Shown: in pieces, positions 33,970 through 40,980 of the stretch
Layout: each line of letters opens with the position of its first letter
Position numbering within the stretch: position 1 is the stretch's first letter
NCBI GenBank assembly: GCA_024233495.1
Contig: JACKPM010000009.1
Coordinates: 1-41,041, forward strand
Direction: 5' to 3'
Length of the DNA stretch: 41,041 nucleotides
Source: Chlamydiales bacterium
GTDB lineage: Bacteria > Chlamydiota > Chlamydiia > Chlamydiales > JAAKFR01
Translations under genes and position numbers: made by a program
Notes under the pieces: generated by a model
Seen by the model: the letters and a program-made list of their open reading frames with translations, nothing else
Databases searched by the model: none
What the model was told of the DNA's origin: nothing

Positions 33970-35387
33970 TGCCTGAATCCACAAGCCCCATTGAATCCGA
34001 AGGCACAAATCCTCTACAAGCGGGACGCCTTGTCAAAGCTCTTGAAAAAGAGAAGCTCGATGTTTCTCGCGTAGATAGCGTTATTGAACTTATTCAATAC
34101 CAGTCACGTGCAGAAAATCTCACTCCTCCGCTTTACACAGCTCGCGCACAACAAGAGGCAAATGAGAAGACAGCAGAGGCGCAATCCCAAAAAAAATTAC
34201 TCGGCACAGGAAAGCAAAAAAAGCTCTCCCCTCTAATGAAACATGAGCTCGACTCCTACGAGGATCTCATCAAGTATCTGCTCAATCACGTCCACAATAA
34301 AAAAGAGCAGGAGCAACTCGAACACGACCTACACCTCATTAACAAGATGCGCAAAAAAGGGGAGTTCTCTAAAAAAGATCTCGAAGAACTTAATCATATG
34401 ATAAATACGTTCAATGAAATGGCGTCAAAAATGAAGGATGAGGCTGCAAGGAAGCAATATTGGGCAAAAGCAGCGATGATGTTTGAAGTGATGGAGAAGC
34501 TAGCGAAAAAGCTGCAGCGCAACCCCAAGAACAGCGATTTACGTAAAGCATTGCAACAGCTACAAAATGCTGCCAACCTCAACAAAGGGATGGCCTCAGC
34601 AAAAGCTGATGGCAACCAGTCGCTTGCAAACCTATTCCGTGACGCCATTTTGCACCACTACATGCCTGAGCAAGAGCAAGCGCTAGCTGAGATTGCTGAG
34701 CTTCTAAAATTTATGAATGAAGGCGCGATGGATGATAACGACTTGCTCAACATTTTAAGTGATCTGGCGCAAGCGAGTAACGACTTTAGCTTATCCTCAA
34801 TGCTTCATGGTGGGACAAAAGGTAACTTCCCCGGTGGAAACAACATCGCAAGTCAGCTTAACAATGAGAAGAATGCTGTAAGCCGCGATGAACAAAGCCT
34901 TTCTCAGGCCTCCAAAAAGATTGATCAGCAACTCAATCAGCTTGAAAAAGAGAATAAGGATGAGAAGAATCCTAAGATCAAGAAGATGCGTGAAAAGTTG
35001 ATCGATCAGCTTAAGGGGTATAAGAAGAATATTCAGGCGTGTCAAGCCAACTTACAGAAACTCGGGAAGCTTCTCTCCCAGCTTAAAGTCACAGTTAACC
35101 CAGATGGTACAGGTTCGATTTCAGGTCCTCCGGGGTGGCAAAAAGCGCTTTCTGGAGATGAAGACGCTGTGGTCAATGGAACGGGTACACCCACTATGGG
35201 AGGGTTGAGCAAGCTTTACTCACAAATCACTTCTGATCAACAAGATTACAGCAATCAGAGTCAGACACAGCAGATGCAACTACAGCTCATTATGACAGAG
35301 ATTCAGCAAGAGTGGACCATTGTTGCAACTTGCATGACCACACTCAACCAAGCGATGATGACGATTGCTCAAGGCATCTACAAATAG
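33969..35387 (+). CDS. Paralogue family member E, a shortened version of gene D
   Basis: A 472-residue helical protein. The head MPESTSPIESEGTNPLQAG is family-like. One central helix block (LMKHELDSYEDLIKYLL to RKQYWAKAAMMFEVMEKL, ~90-170) matches the SINFLKKWG/TYWRT module of C and D. From ~residue 220 to the end it runs parallel to the C-terminus of D: QSLANLFRDAILHHYMPEQ, SMLHGGTKGNFPG and the tail MTEIQQEWTIVATCMTTL then AQGIYK. The ~700 residues between these modules in D are absent. ATG 33969 shares its first base with the D stop, so the two are translationally coupled. This is the last gene before the palindromic element. Function unknown. Confidence 0.87.
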   Translation: MPESTSPIESEGTNPLQAGRLVKALEKEKLDVSRVDSVIELIQYQSRAENLTPPLYTARAQQEANEKTAEAQSQKKLLGTGKQKKLSPLMKHELDSYEDLIKYLLNHVHNKKEQEQLEHDLHLINKMRKKGEFSKKDLEELNHMINTFNEMASKMKDEAARKQYWAKAAMMFEVMEKLAKKLQRNPKNSDLRKALQQLQNAANLNKGMASAKADGNQSLANLFRDAILHHYMPEQEQALAEIAELLKFMNEGAMDDNDLLNILSDLAQASNDFSLSSMLHGGTKGNFPGGNNIASQLNNEKNAVSRDEQSLSQASKKIDQQLNQLEKENKDEKNPKIKKMREKLIDQLKGYKKNIQACQANLQKLGKLLSQLKVTVNPDGTGSISGPPGWQKALSGDEDAVVNGTGTPTMGGLSKLYSQITSDQQDYSNQSQTQQMQLQLIMTEIQQEWTIVATCMTTLNQAMMTIAQGIYK

Positions 35388-35441
35388 TCATCCTCAAATG
35401 AACTTCCATTTGGCCAATATGTCGGCAAAATCAGCCTGACT

Positions 35442-35603
35442 TATAGTCAAATCGGTTGAAAATTTTACAAATTCATGGCAGATGGAAAAGCCAAAGTAAG
35501 CGCGGAGTTCGACTTAGACCATTTATGGTCTATGAGAACGAGCGCAATCTTTGGTGAAGCCAAATGGTATGAATTTGTAAAATTTTCAACCGATTTGACT
35601 ATA
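35442..35603. repeat. 162-bp palindromic element with perfect 35-bp terminal inverted repeats
   Basis: The left arm 35442-35476 (beginning TATAGTCAAATCGGTTGAAA) and the right arm 35569-35603 are exact reverse complements over 35 bases. Exactly at the centre sits a second perfect hairpin, TAGACCAT-TT-ATGGTCTA (35515-35532). The element lies in the 240-base space between two convergent genes. It has no transposase. Size, long perfect ends and A/T termini suggest a MITE-like or other non-autonomous repeat; a bidirectional transcription stop is a second possibility. No target-site duplication is obvious. A 60-codon frame across it is not considered a gene. Confidence 0.85.
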
Positions 35604-35627
35604 CCGTTTGTCGACACTTCCCTACAA

Positions 35628-37163
35628 TCAATCCATGCCTGCAAGCCATCTCTCTAGCAAGGGAGACTTCATCTTCTCTTCCATGTCAGGGAGATATTCA
35701 TCAACAAGCTCGCGCGCCTTTTCATCTATCGTCGTACCTAGATCTTGAAGCTTTAAAAGATTTGCCCGTGTGAGAAGAGGCGCTATCTGTCGGGGATTAA
35801 GCTCAGCATCTAATGCCGCTCTAAAAAGAGCGAGACGCTCGCGCATGCGGTGCATCGTGTTGAGCGAGCGGAAACACCGCTTTCTCAGCTTCCAACTCAC
35901 CTCTTCAAAAGGAAAGGTGTGCACAAGCTTTTTTATTGCAGGATGAAAAGGCATTTTGCCCTGCTCAAGGCAACTCCACACATCAGTTGAAAGGTGCGAA
36001 GCTGTATCAGGAAAGCAATAGCCATGATCGATCGCTGCTATTTTCTGATCACCTACTAGTAAGTTGGAGAAGTGACGATCTGTATTCCCAGAGATCAGGT
36101 CAAATAGGAGAAGAGTTTGGTACTCATCAAGAGGAATAAGAGGCCACTCATCTCGATCGAGGAAATGTATAGGGATAAAGTCTTCGATAAATTCTTGAAA
36201 GGAGCCTATCTTTGTTTTCGATTTTCCAAATGTAAAGCGAAAGTTTTGTGAGGCATTATAAAAGACGTGGTGCGTGAAGGTGGCGTAGTAGGTTTTGGGC
36301 ACGATGCCAAAGCCAAAATATGAGTCTAGAACGAAGGCAGCCACCTCATTATGCGCAGCCTCTCCCACGCGAGTGCCGCGTCGCATACGGCGTGCACCAA
36401 GAGCTCCTTGTTGCGAAGGACCAATAGGGTTATGTGGTGCATAAGCCTCTTCATCAAAAGGTTTAAAGATACCCAGCACTTCACGATTTTTATTGCGAAT
36501 CCAGTAAGAGCCTGAGCGCCCTTGCTCGATTGCAGCAGGAAAAAGGCCGTGTTCAATCCCCTCTTTTCCCGCCTGAATGATCTGCGGTTCTTTTTGGTTT
36601 TTCACAGCCGCTTGCATTTCACGAATCATCTCATTTTGGATCAAAGAGTTTCGAAGAAAGATCTCAATATTGACTTTTACATTCCTTTGATCGAAGTAGA
36701 TACCATTAACCCATTCCACCTTTTTTGCTAACCTCTCAACAAGCTTGATTCTTCTCTCTAAATACTGCTGCAAAAGTGAGCGATTAAACGGGTTGCGCGC
36801 CTCTAATGTAAGAGTCATAAGCGTAAGATAGAGGACACGCTGAATGCGCACATGCAAGGCACCAAGTAAGAAGAAGTTAAGAATGGCATATCCCATACGC
36901 TCTTCGCGCGTCTCCAATCGCTCAATCTTCCCATCTTGAGTGGCCGTGAGCCAATCACCCGGCTGCAGCTTAAAAAGCGTGTGCGTATTGTGCTTAAGAT
37001 ACACAACATCAAAAGAGTGCGGACTATATCGATGAAGAAAAAATAAAGCAAACACATCGAGGCGAGTAGAACGATACCAATCGATTAAATACCCCTTAAA
37101 CCTCCGGTAAAGAATCGGAGAATTAAGTCCTATAAAAGCGATTATTTTCTTTATACGTCTCAT
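35628..37163 (-). CDS. Type II phosphatidylinositol 4-kinase-like enzyme (PI3/PI4-kinase superfamily)
   Basis: A 511-residue protein. The catalytic region starts with the nucleotide loop GRSGSYWIRN (215-224) and Lys234 in GIFKPFDEEAYAPHNP. This closely parallels the GSYFV..GVFKPKNEEPYG..NP pattern of type II PI 4-kinases. Further matches: the helix AHNEVAAFVLDSYFGFGIVPKT, the IGSFQEFIEDF motif, the catalytic loop LISGNTDRHFSNLLV (D362, N367) and the metal Asp D379 in IAAIDHGYCFPD. Residues 1-210 form a helical extension with one hydrophobic stretch (AILNFFLLGALHV). Type II PI4Ks make PI4P in eukaryotes. Some distant relatives phosphorylate proteins, so the substrate is open. It sits between the paralogue cluster and the type III translocon genes and diverges from lcrH, hence a candidate secreted effector. 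No Shine-Dalgarno is visible. Confidence 0.83.
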   Translation of the reverse strand: MRRIKKIIAFIGLNSPILYRRFKGYLIDWYRSTRLDVFALFFLHRYSPHSFDVVYLKHNTHTLFKLQPGDWLTATQDGKIERLETREERMGYAILNFFLLGALHVRIQRVLYLTLMTLTLEARNPFNRSLLQQYLERRIKLVERLAKKVEWVNGIYFDQRNVKVNIEIFLRNSLIQNEMIREMQAAVKNQKEPQIIQAGKEGIEHGLFPAAIEQGRSGSYWIRNKNREVLGIFKPFDEEAYAPHNPIGPSQQGALGARRMRRGTRVGEAAHNEVAAFVLDSYFGFGIVPKTYYATFTHHVFYNASQNFRFTFGKSKTKIGSFQEFIEDFIPIHFLDRDEWPLIPLDEYQTLLLFDLISGNTDRHFSNLLVGDQKIAAIDHGYCFPDTASHLSTDVWSCLEQGKMPFHPAIKKLVHTFPFEEVSWKLRKRCFRSLNTMHRMRERLALFRAALDAELNPRQIAPLLTRANLLKLQDLGTTIDEKARELVDEYLPDMEEKMKSPLLERWLAGMD

Positions 37164-37181
37164 AGAAATATATTATCATTG

Positions 37182-37208
37182 TATTATATTAAAAGATTTA
37201 ATATAATA
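37182..37208. promoter_or_regulatory. Palindromic divergent promoter between the kinase-like gene and lcrH
   Basis: TATTATATTAAA (37182-37193), AGA, TTTAATATAATA (37197-37208): a perfect 12-bp inverted repeat with a three-base centre in the 72-base divergent gap. Each arm contains a TATAAT box facing its own gene (plus strand 37202-37207; minus strand 37188-37183). The lcrH leader would be ~22 bases and include the ribosome site AGGTGA. The kinase leader would be ~12 bases. The symmetry fits either an operator or simply back-to-back -10 elements. Confidence 0.5.
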
Positions 37209-37235
37209 TATAGAGTTATAATTTAGGTGATCTTT

Positions 37236-37763
37236 ATGGGAAAGAATGATCTAGGCAACATGAGCCCTGAGGAGATTGAGAAGAAGGCTCAGGAAGTCCT
37301 AAAAAAAATGAAAAATGAGAACATCTCTGCCGCCCAGGCGATGGGGATGAATGAGGAGTTCCTAGAAGAGATGTACAGTTTAGCCCACGCTCACTACGAG
37401 AGGGGTAACTACACAGAATCGATTGCCCTTTTCCAATTCTTAGCAGGGGTCTCCCCCGGCACCCACAAATACATGATGGGCCTTGCTGCTAACTATCACC
37501 AAATCGGGCAATATGAAGATGCGATTAACGGCTTCCATGTAGCCCTAAATAGCAACCCTGAAGATCCGGTTCCCATTTTTTATATAGGGGACTGCTTAAT
37601 GAAGCTAGGAATGGAGGGCGAAGCCGCCTCCTTTTTCCAGATCGTTGCTGAGATAGGCGATGAATTCCCCGAATATAAGGAATTCAGAGAAAAAAGCCGT
37701 CTCATCCTCTCCCATCTCAAGGAGAAGGGAGTCTCTCCTAAGCCTCTACACGACGATGCTTAA
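37236..37763 (+). CDS. lcrH: Type III secretion class II chaperone (LcrH/SycD family)
   Basis: A 175-residue TPR chaperone that holds the translocators before secretion. Three TPR-like units are visible: EEMYSLAHAHYERGNYTESI, YMMGLAANYHQIGQYEDAIN and PIFYIGDCLMKLGMEGEAAS, the classic SycD arrangement. A GTG at 37227 is in frame, but AGGTGA at 37225-37230 is the ribosome site for ATG 37236. Just downstream lie copB and copD, its expected clients, matching CT576-CT578-CT579. A separate promoter-like box stands before copB, so chaperone and translocators may be regulated partly independently. Confidence 0.94.
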   Translation: MGKNDLGNMSPEEIEKKAQEVLKKMKNENISAAQAMGMNEEFLEEMYSLAHAHYERGNYTESIALFQFLAGVSPGTHKYMMGLAANYHQIGQYEDAINGFHVALNSNPEDPVPIFYIGDCLMKLGMEGEAASFFQIVAEIGDEFPEYKEFREKSRLILSHLKEKGVSPKPLHDDA

Positions 37764-37780
37764 AATTTCTTAATAAAACT

Positions 37781-37808
37781 AACAGTTAATAAACATTTAT
37801 TCTCTGTT
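37781..37808 (+). terminator. Weak hairpin after lcrH
   Basis: AACAG-TT-AATAAA-CA-TTTATT-CT-CTGTT: two short stems (37781-37785 with 37804-37808 and 37788-37793 with 37796-37801) around a two-by-two internal loop, followed by TTAT. It lies 18 bases after the lcrH stop and ahead of the copB promoter-like box. It is AT-rich and weak, perhaps attenuating rather than ending transcription. Confidence 0.35.
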
Positions 37809-37866
37809 TTATGTTAAGACCAAATAAATATTCAAGAAAATACTTTAAATAATTAAACTTTTGTGT

Positions 37867-37872
37867 TATAAT
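37867..37872 (+). promoter_or_regulatory. Promoter-like box before copB
   Basis: TATAAT at 37867-37872 within TTGTGTTATAATTGTTCATA, with TTTAAA at 37844-37849 giving a 17-base spacing and a leader of ~35 bases to ATG 37913. The surrounding sequence resembles TTATGTTATAATAGTTATAT before the Inc-like gene at 13811-13830. The 149-base lcrH-copB gap is long for this otherwise compact operon, which favours an internal promoter. Confidence 0.45.
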
Positions 37873-37912
37873 TGTTCATAATTCTTAATATTTTTGATTG
37901 AAAGGACACTTT

Positions 37913-39004
37913 ATGTCAGAAGTAGCAGCTAACAGTTATATTACGAAGCACCAGGTTGATAACCGCTCAGGTCGTAAGGTAGATGCGCAGCAATGGAAGC
38001 AAGCTGAATTCCTATGCATACAACAGAGCGTGATCCAGGATAATATCCAGCTTGAGTATGACCGCTCAAGTAGGGCAAAACTCAAGGTCGAACAAAGTAT
38101 TATTACTGAAAAAGTAAAGCTTAAATCGCCTGGGAAAGGAAAGGGTACAGGAGCAGGCGGCAGTAACGAGGTAGGATATGCTGCTTTAGCCAAGGCGTTT
38201 GGTGAGATCTTGACTGTAATGGGTCAAGGTGTGAGTGACCAGACAGAAATTTTCGCAAGTGAGCAAAAAGAAAACCAAAGTAATGCGGTTGCCGTACTCG
38301 ATGAACAGACGATCTCGATTCATGACCGTCAAAAAGCAGATAGTGCCCGTGATGCAGCTGAGGCAGCGCAGAAGAAAGCTGAGAAGTGCCAAACTATTAT
38401 GCAGTGGGTGAGTGTTGGTCTTGCGTGTGCCGTCGCACTCTCGTTTGTAGTAGTAGCCGCAGCTCCTGCCATCTCTGCAGCCTTTGCTTCTATTCAGGCT
38501 GCGCTCTCTGCAGGTACTGATGCTGCCGGAGCTGGTGTTGTAGAAATGGAGATGGTCGATGTAACCACATTTTCACAAGCAGCGGCAGATACAACGGGCT
38601 CAAGTTCAGCCTCAACATCAGCAGCTGGAGGGGGAGTTGGCGCAGCAGCGGAATCTGAGGAAGCGAGTGGTTGGACTGTAAATGAAGTTTTGAAGAACAT
38701 TGGGAAGCGAGCACTTTCAGCTCTTGGAGCCGTGGCAATGGGATCCCCACAGCTTGTAAGCTACATTGAAAGTAAGAACATTTCAGGTGCTGAGAACCAG
38801 CTTGCTAAGATTCAGAAGGATATTGGAAATAAGATGGCTACTATTAGCCTCATGCAGGCCGGCTTTACAAAAGGTCAAAAGCAGATCCAGCAGCACAGCT
38901 CTGTGATCCAAAGTTTGACCGAGCAGTTGGGTGAAGTGGTTTCAACCTACAGTGACATGATGAAATCAGTGAATGCCGCAACCCAGTTTGCAACATCAAT
39001 TTAA
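37913..39004 (+). CDS. copB: Type III translocator CopB (YopB-like)
   Basis: A 363-residue translocator forming the host-membrane pore with CopD. The central hydrophobic segment is around residues 165-200 (VSVGLACAVALSFVVVAAAP, then an Ala-rich stretch). A second weaker hydrophobic stretch lies near LSALGAVAMGSP. Flanking helices are Gln/Ala/Lys rich coiled-coil types (AEAAQKKAEKCQ; QIQQHSSVIQSLTEQLG), as in YopB-class proteins. A TTG at 37898 is in frame, but AAAGGA at 37901-37906 places the start at ATG 37913. It is followed by copD after 22 bases, with lcrH upstream. Position equals CT578. No gene for a CT577 counterpart lies between lcrH and copB. Confidence 0.9.
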   Translation: MSEVAANSYITKHQVDNRSGRKVDAQQWKQAEFLCIQQSVIQDNIQLEYDRSSRAKLKVEQSIITEKVKLKSPGKGKGTGAGGSNEVGYAALAKAFGEILTVMGQGVSDQTEIFASEQKENQSNAVAVLDEQTISIHDRQKADSARDAAEAAQKKAEKCQTIMQWVSVGLACAVALSFVVVAAAPAISAAFASIQAALSAGTDAAGAGVVEMEMVDVTTFSQAAADTTGSSSASTSAAGGGVGAAAESEEASGWTVNEVLKNIGKRALSALGAVAMGSPQLVSYIESKNISGAENQLAKIQKDIGNKMATISLMQAGFTKGQKQIQQHSSVIQSLTEQLGEVVSTYSDMMKSVNAATQFATSI

Positions 39005-39026
39005 TTAAATAGGGGAACAAAAAAAT

Positions 39027-40205
39027 ATGCCAAACTATTCAAATGCAGTAAATACAACAAGTACGGATGCTATGTGGGCGATTTTGCAGGAGCAAAATGA
39101 GCAGTCACAGCAAAACCAGCGCGAAGAGAATAAGCGCCAGGTGAAGCGTGAAGACCATGACTATAAGAGTGCCCGTGCTTCTGACCAAGCGCGTACAGAA
39201 GAGTCTTCGAAAAATGAGGCGATCAATAAGTCTAAAGCGCAAGGGCGTGTGCGTCAAAATAGCGCACTGAAGCAAGACAGCATCTTGCCTTCAGCTCCTA
39301 GCGATGACATGACTGAGAATACGAGGTCGCTTCTTCAGAAGCCTCCGATGGAAAAGCCTTCGCGCACATTTGGGTCTGGAGCTCCTGCAACAAATAGCTC
39401 TTCAGATGACCAAGACGCTGATAACATTAGTGTGATTGCTCTACTAGCGCGCGTACTCTGCCTTCAGGCAAAAAGTAACACAGCTGTGTGGCAAGTACTC
39501 TTTAAGCAGTCTGGTGAGTATCAGCAGATGAGCTTACAAATGGCGCAAGCGCAGGCTAATAGCACGCAATCTCAGTGGGAAGAGCAATCTCAAGCGACTA
39601 AAGCGCAGGCTGACATGTCAAAGCAAGACGGTATGATCGACCTCTCATTCTTTGCTGTTTCGTGTGTGGCGGGTGCCCTTGACCCCGCAGCTGGGGAAGG
39701 TGCTGGAGAAGAAGAGAGTGCTGACGAAACATTGGGTCGTGACCAAACGCAAGCAGCAGAAAGAGCAGCAGCTGGCCAAAGTGAGCAAGCAGCTGAGCAA
39801 GGCGCTTCTCAAGCTGCACAAAATGCTGAGAGTTCTGCCGCTAGCGGGTTGAAGAAGGTTGGACGCGGCTTCTTGAAAGCTGGTAAAGGCTTTATGAAAA
39901 TTATGGGAAAACTCGGTGGTGGTATTAAGTACGCCCAGTTCTTCCAGATGGCTTCTCAGGGTATTAAAGGTCTTTGGATCGATGGCCCTAAGCTTGCTGA
40001 AAAGGCAGCTCACGAAGGAGCAGCCGGTGTAGCCGCTGCAACCGCTCAGGTAGCGCAAGGTTACTCAGAATATAACAACCAGTCGTTCAGCCGAACTGAG
40101 GAAATTCGCCAAGGTGCAGGACAGAACGTTGAGTATGCAATGAACGTCTATAAGTCAGCGTCTGACTCGATCACGCAGGCTGTGAGCGCCATGTACTCAA
40201 GATAA
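39027..40205 (+). CDS. copD: Type III translocator CopD (YopD-like)
   Basis: A 392-residue second translocator. It has a long polar, Gln/Glu/Lys/Arg-rich N-terminal half with coiled-coil character (QNEQSQQNQREENKRQVKRED), a moderately hydrophobic segment around residue 210 (MIDLSFFAVSCVAGALDP), an Ala/Gln/Glu-rich region, a Gly/Lys segment (KKVGRGFLKAGKGFMKIMGK) and an amphipathic C-terminal helix (YAMNVYKSASDSITQAVSAM), the layout of YopD-class proteins. AGGGGA lies ten bases before the ATG. It ends the operon at a strong terminator. Position equals CT579. Confidence 0.88.
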   Translation: MPNYSNAVNTTSTDAMWAILQEQNEQSQQNQREENKRQVKREDHDYKSARASDQARTEESSKNEAINKSKAQGRVRQNSALKQDSILPSAPSDDMTENTRSLLQKPPMEKPSRTFGSGAPATNSSSDDQDADNISVIALLARVLCLQAKSNTAVWQVLFKQSGEYQQMSLQMAQAQANSTQSQWEEQSQATKAQADMSKQDGMIDLSFFAVSCVAGALDPAAGEGAGEEESADETLGRDQTQAAERAAAGQSEQAAEQGASQAAQNAESSAASGLKKVGRGFLKAGKGFMKIMGKLGGGIKYAQFFQMASQGIKGLWIDGPKLAEKAAHEGAAGVAAATAQVAQGYSEYNNQSFSRTEEIRQGAGQNVEYAMNVYKSASDSITQAVSAMYSR

Positions 40206-40226
40206 TCTTAAAACAAAATGTTCCCT

Positions 40227-40263
40227 AAAAAAGGTCCTTCCATTGGAAGGACCTTTTTTTTAT
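40227..40263 (+). terminator. Strong Rho-independent terminator after copD
   Basis: AAGGTCCTTCC (40231-40241) pairs perfectly with GGAAGGACCTT (40245-40255) over a three-base loop and is followed by a T tract. The preceding A run (40227-40230) pairs with the T tract, so it could also act on the minus strand. It ends the lcrH-copB-copD unit. Confidence 0.92.
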
Positions 40264-40272
40264 GCTCTACTT

Positions 40273-40980
40273 ATGTTCACCACCTTCTCAATCTTTGAAG
40301 GGTGTCCCCTCACCCATGCCTCCTTCCTTAGACATGGAGGCGTCAGCAAAAACTCCTTCTCTTCGCTCAACTTTGGTGCTACACAAGGAGATGATCCAAA
40401 AGATGTTGCAGAAAACAGAAGGGTGGCTTGCGCTACCCTTAACGTGCCTAAACTTGCCTCTCTCTACCAAGTGCATTCTGATACTATTGTAGAAGCTTCA
40501 GACCAAAAACCCAAAGCTGACGCCCTTATCACCAACCGCCCAAACATAGGTCTTCTCATTCTGCACGCTGACTGTCAAGCCGCTATACTGTATGACCCTA
40601 TTCACCACGCCCTTGCCAATGTGCACTGCGGGTGGCGGGGCAACGTTGCCAACATCTATAGAAAGACTGTTGAGCGCATGCATGCACAATACGGCACTAA
40701 CCCAGCAGATCTTCTTGTTGCCATTTCTCCCTCGCTTGGCCCACAAGCAGCGGAATTCAAACACTATAGAGATGAGTTCCCAGACTCTCTTTGGCAGTTT
40801 CAGAAAGAGAACTACTTTGATTTATGGGCACTTTCGCGGCATCAATTAGAAGAGGCAGGAGTGTTATCCCATCATATTGAGATAGCCGGTGTTTGCACCT
40901 ACTCAAATCCAGATGATTATTTTTCGTATCGCCGAGTCAAAAAAAGTGGCCGCCACGGCACGATTGCTATGCTCAAATAA
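40273..40980 (+). CDS. yfiH: YfiH/LACC1-family multicopper purine phosphorylase-like protein
   Basis: A 235-residue protein of the YfiH (DUF152, laccase-domain) family. The metal site is conserved: His in YQVHSD, His and Cys in LHADCQAA and His in VHCGWRGN. The C-terminal part has GVCTYSNPDDYFSYRR, also typical. Family members act on purine nucleosides (phosphorylase/deaminase) and some on phenols. The frame extends upstream to TTG 40243 inside the terminator, so ATG 40273 is the real start, 17 bases after the terminator stem. No promoter or ribosome site stands out in this short gap. Confidence 0.92.
   Translation: MFTTFSIFEGCPLTHASFLRHGGVSKNSFSSLNFGATQGDDPKDVAENRRVACATLNVPKLASLYQVHSDTIVEASDQKPKADALITNRPNIGLLILHADCQAAILYDPIHHALANVHCGWRGNVANIYRKTVERMHAQYGTNPADLLVAISPSLGPQAAEFKHYRDEFPDSLWQFQKENYFDLWALSRHQLEEAGVLSHHIEIAGVCTYSNPDDYFSYRRVKKSGRHGTIAMLK

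Noticed and set aside
35406..35567. Extra 9-bp inverted match (CCATTTGGC at 35406, GCCAAATGG at 35559) as an outer part of the palindrome
   Set aside because: It is short and not collinear with the 35-bp arms; likely chance.
35475..35657. 60-codon plus-strand frame running through the 162-bp palindrome
   Set aside because: It lies inside the inverted repeat, runs into the end of the minus-strand kinase-like gene, has no ribosome site and no recognisable domain.
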